Below are positions 4,619-6,227 of a DNA stretch of 6,227 nt, one piece after another. This DNA is from Chthoniobacter sp. GTDB taxonomy: Bacteria; Verrucomicrobiota; Verrucomicrobiia; Chthoniobacterales; Chthoniobacteraceae. The position numbers were made by a program, and so were the translations under genes. Where the stretch lies: positions 1 to 6,227 of the forward strand of contig JANXSB010000360.1 in assembly GCA_025352865.1 (NCBI GenBank), in the 5' to 3' direction. Each line of letters starts with the position of its first letter. Position 1 is the first letter of the stretch. Below the pieces are notes generated by a model that was not told the origin of the DNA, made no database searches, and saw only the letters and a list, made by a program, of their open reading frames with translations.

Positions 4619-6127
4619 ATGAAACGCGTCTTCGGAATCGAAACGGAATACGGGATCACGGTCGATGGGCTGGAGGGGCTGGATGTGGTGCGGGAGTCGA
4701 TCGAGATGGTGCGGAGCTATACGGAGCATGGGGCTTCGATGAAGTGGGATTACAACCTCGAAGACCCGCATCAGGATGCGCGGGGTTTTCGTGCGAAGGA
4801 GCTGCTGCAGGACACGGATGAGGCGGCGTATTTCGAGCTGGATAAGGCGCGGCCGCTGTCGTTCGAGGAGATCAAGAGCGACCTGGTGCTGAGCAATGGC
4901 GCGCGGTTTTACAACGACCACGCGCACCCGGAATACTCGACGCCGGAATGCACGACGCTGGCGGAGCTGGTGGCGCAGGACAAGGCGGGTGAGCGCATCC
5001 TGGCGGAGTGCGCGAGGCGGCGGAACACGCATCTGCCGGGGGGCTGCGAGGCGCGTCTGTACAAAAACAACACGGATTTTGTGGGGCATAGCTACGGGTG
5101 CCACGACAACTATCTGATGCGGCGCGATGTCCAGTGGGAGCGGCTGGTGCGGGAGGTGGTGCCGTTCCTGGTGACGCGGCAGATTTTTGCGGGCGCGGGG
5201 AAGATGGGCGTGGAGGGCGAGGATGCGGCGGGGCAGCCGGGCGTTTTCCAAATCGCGCAGAGGTCAGATTTTTTCTCGGTGCTCTGCTCGATCGACACGA
5301 TGAACCGCCGCCCGCTGGTGAACACGCGCGATGAGCCGCATGCGGACGCGGAGAAGTACCGGCGGTTTCACGTCATCATCGGCGACGCGAACATGAGCCA
5401 GTTTGCGACCGCGCTGAAGATCGGGACGACGGCGCTGGTGCTGGATTTGATCGAGCAGGGAAAGGCACCGCAGCTCGAATTGGCGAACCCGATCGAGGCG
5501 ACGAAATCCATCAGCCGGGATCAAAGCTGCGCGTGGATCATCGAGCTGCGGGACGGGCGGAAAATCTCGGCGATCGACGTGCAGCGGCTGTATCTCGGCG
5601 CGGCGCGGGAGCACTGCGTGGCGGACGAGGAAACGCTGTGGCTGCTGCGCGAATGGGGGAAAGTGCTGGACGATCTGGTGCTGGATTTCTGGCGCTGCCG
5701 CGACCGGTTGGATTGGGTGGCGAAGAAGTTTTTGCTGACGACTTTCCAGGAGAGCGAGGGGCTCGACTGGGCCGATCCGTGGCTGCAATCCATCGACCTC
5801 GAATACCACAATGTGTCGCTGGAAAACGGGCTCTACTACGAGCTGATGCGCGAGGGGCAGATGCGGCGGATCGTGAGCGAGGACGACATCCGGCGCGCGA
5901 TTTTCAGTCCGCCGGAAACGACGCGGGCGTATTTCCGCGGGCGCGCGGTGGCGAAGTTCAACCGCGAGATCGAGTCGATCCAGTGGGATGAAATTGCGTT
6001 CGCGTCGAATGGCACGCGGCGCACGGTGTCGCTGCCGAACCCGGCGTACGATGAATGGCTGGAAAAGGTGAACGCGGCGATCCGCGAGGCGCGGAGCTTT
6101 GCGGAGATGACGGCGGCGCTGGGGTAG
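4619..6127 (+). CDS. dop: Dop, Pup deamidase / depupylase (Pup-proteasome system)
   Basis: Dop converts the C-terminal Gln of the ubiquitin-like tag Pup to Glu, so that PafA can ligate it to lysines, and also removes Pup from substrates; it acts in the cytoplasm. This 502-residue protein has the length of mycobacterial Dop. The fold is glutamine-synthetase-like: GIETEYGI (6-13) holds the metal-binding glutamates, and WDYNLEDPHQDARGF (43-57) is the conserved Dop region. NGARFYNDHAHPEYSTPE (93-110) contains the catalytic-type Asp100. Also conserved are LYKNN (147-151), FQIAQRSDF (210-218), NTRDEPHADAEKYRRFHVI (235-253) and TRAYFRG (435-441). WDY...DARGF together with FQIAQRSDF favours Dop over PafA. 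I chose the ATG at 4619; an in-frame TTG at 4610 adds only three residues. No strong Shine-Dalgarno site precedes it. Upstream is the gene graveyard; pup, pafA and proteasome genes are not in view and may lie downstream. Codon choice leans to G-ending codons (CTG, GTG, GCG, CGG), unlike the C-ending style of the oxidase gene. Confidence 0.95.
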   Translation: MKRVFGIETEYGITVDGLEGLDVVRESIEMVRSYTEHGASMKWDYNLEDPHQDARGFRAKELLQDTDEAAYFELDKARPLSFEEIKSDLVLSNGARFYNDHAHPEYSTPECTTLAELVAQDKAGERILAECARRRNTHLPGGCEARLYKNNTDFVGHSYGCHDNYLMRRDVQWERLVREVVPFLVTRQIFAGAGKMGVEGEDAAGQPGVFQIAQRSDFFSVLCSIDTMNRRPLVNTRDEPHADAEKYRRFHVIIGDANMSQFATALKIGTTALVLDLIEQGKAPQLELANPIEATKSISRDQSCAWIIELRDGRKISAIDVQRLYLGAAREHCVADEETLWLLREWGKVLDDLVLDFWRCRDRLDWVAKKFLLTTFQESEGLDWADPWLQSIDLEYHNVSLENGLYYELMREGQMRRIVSEDDIRRAIFSPPETTRAYFRGRAVAKFNREIESIQWDEIAFASNGTRRTVSLPNPAYDEWLEKVNAAIREARSFAEMTAALG

Positions 6128-6227
6128 AAAAACCCTGTCATCCTGAGCGGAGCGTCGGCTTTGCGACGCGCAGTCGAAGGATCTCTCACTATTTCTTCGG
6201 GAAAGGGGGCGGTGAGATGTGCGCTGC
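6128..6227. other. Intergenic end of window, no gene seen
   Basis: No supportable coding frame is present in the last 100 bases. A dispersed-repeat-like segment fills about 6136-6185. There is only a very small GGGT/ACCC hairpin right after the dop stop, too weak to call a terminator. Confidence 0.5.
6136..6185. repeat. Dispersed-repeat-like sequence with internal hairpin, downstream of dop
   Basis: TGTCATCCTGAGCGGAGCG followed later by CGCAGTCGAAGGATCTC matches a repeat style common between genes in many environmental genomes (TGTCATCCTGAGC...GAAGGATCTC). The centre contains GCGTCG (6152-6157) and CGACGC (6164-6169), a perfect 6-bp stem with a 6-base loop. Recognition is from memory of the pattern; copies elsewhere cannot be checked in this window. 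Confidence 0.55.

Noticed and set aside
6122..6135. GGGT/ACCC hairpin just after dop as a terminator
   Set aside because: The stem has only four pairs and no following T-run.

Overview
The window reads as chromosomal DNA from a high-GC, diderm (Gram-negative) bacterium. TolC-type and lipoprotein genes imply an outer membrane, yet the window also carries dop, a gene of the Pup-proteasome system. That system is best known from Actinobacteria and occurs sporadically in diderm phyla such as Verrucomicrobia, Planctomycetes and Nitrospirae. Together with the palindromic repeat style and the RAYT/IS200-like transposase relic, this suggests a verrucomicrobial-type genome. That placement is an inference, not a demonstration.

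Positions 1-4181 hold a compact plus-strand operon that looks like a copper handling and detoxification locus. Its order is: the end of a small putative lipoprotein with a Met/His-rich tail (1-269), a TolC-like outer-membrane efflux protein (266-1726, start overlapping the previous stop in ATGA), a Tat-exported two-domain multicopper oxidase with a Met-rich segment (1740-3083), and a secreted protein (3090-4181). This last protein joins a BNR/sialidase-like partial beta-propeller to a four-heme c-type cytochrome module. Spacings are -4, +13 and +6 bases, so co-transcription is likely. A plausible joint role is export of metal across the outer membrane, oxidation of Cu(I) or another reduced substrate in the periplasm, and electron transfer through the hemes. 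No RND pump or membrane fusion protein is in view.

Positions 4182-4618 contain no intact gene. The stretch holds an imperfect hairpin (4199-4248) and then a mosaic of dead coding pieces: the middle of an IS200/RAYT-type Y1 transposase, the nucleotide-binding region of a histidine-kinase ATPase domain broken by a frameshift, and an unidentified C-terminal tail ending at 4593.

Positions 4619-6127 encode a full-length Dop (Pup deamidase/depupylase), with a codon style rich in G-ending codons that differs from the copper operon. The last 100 bases carry a dispersed-repeat-like sequence and no gene.

The most notable points are the propeller-cytochrome fusion with a GC drop across the join, the perfect 18-bp-arm palindrome placed in frame inside the 3' end of the tolC-like gene, and the gene graveyard that holds a relic of the transposase class known to act on such palindromes.
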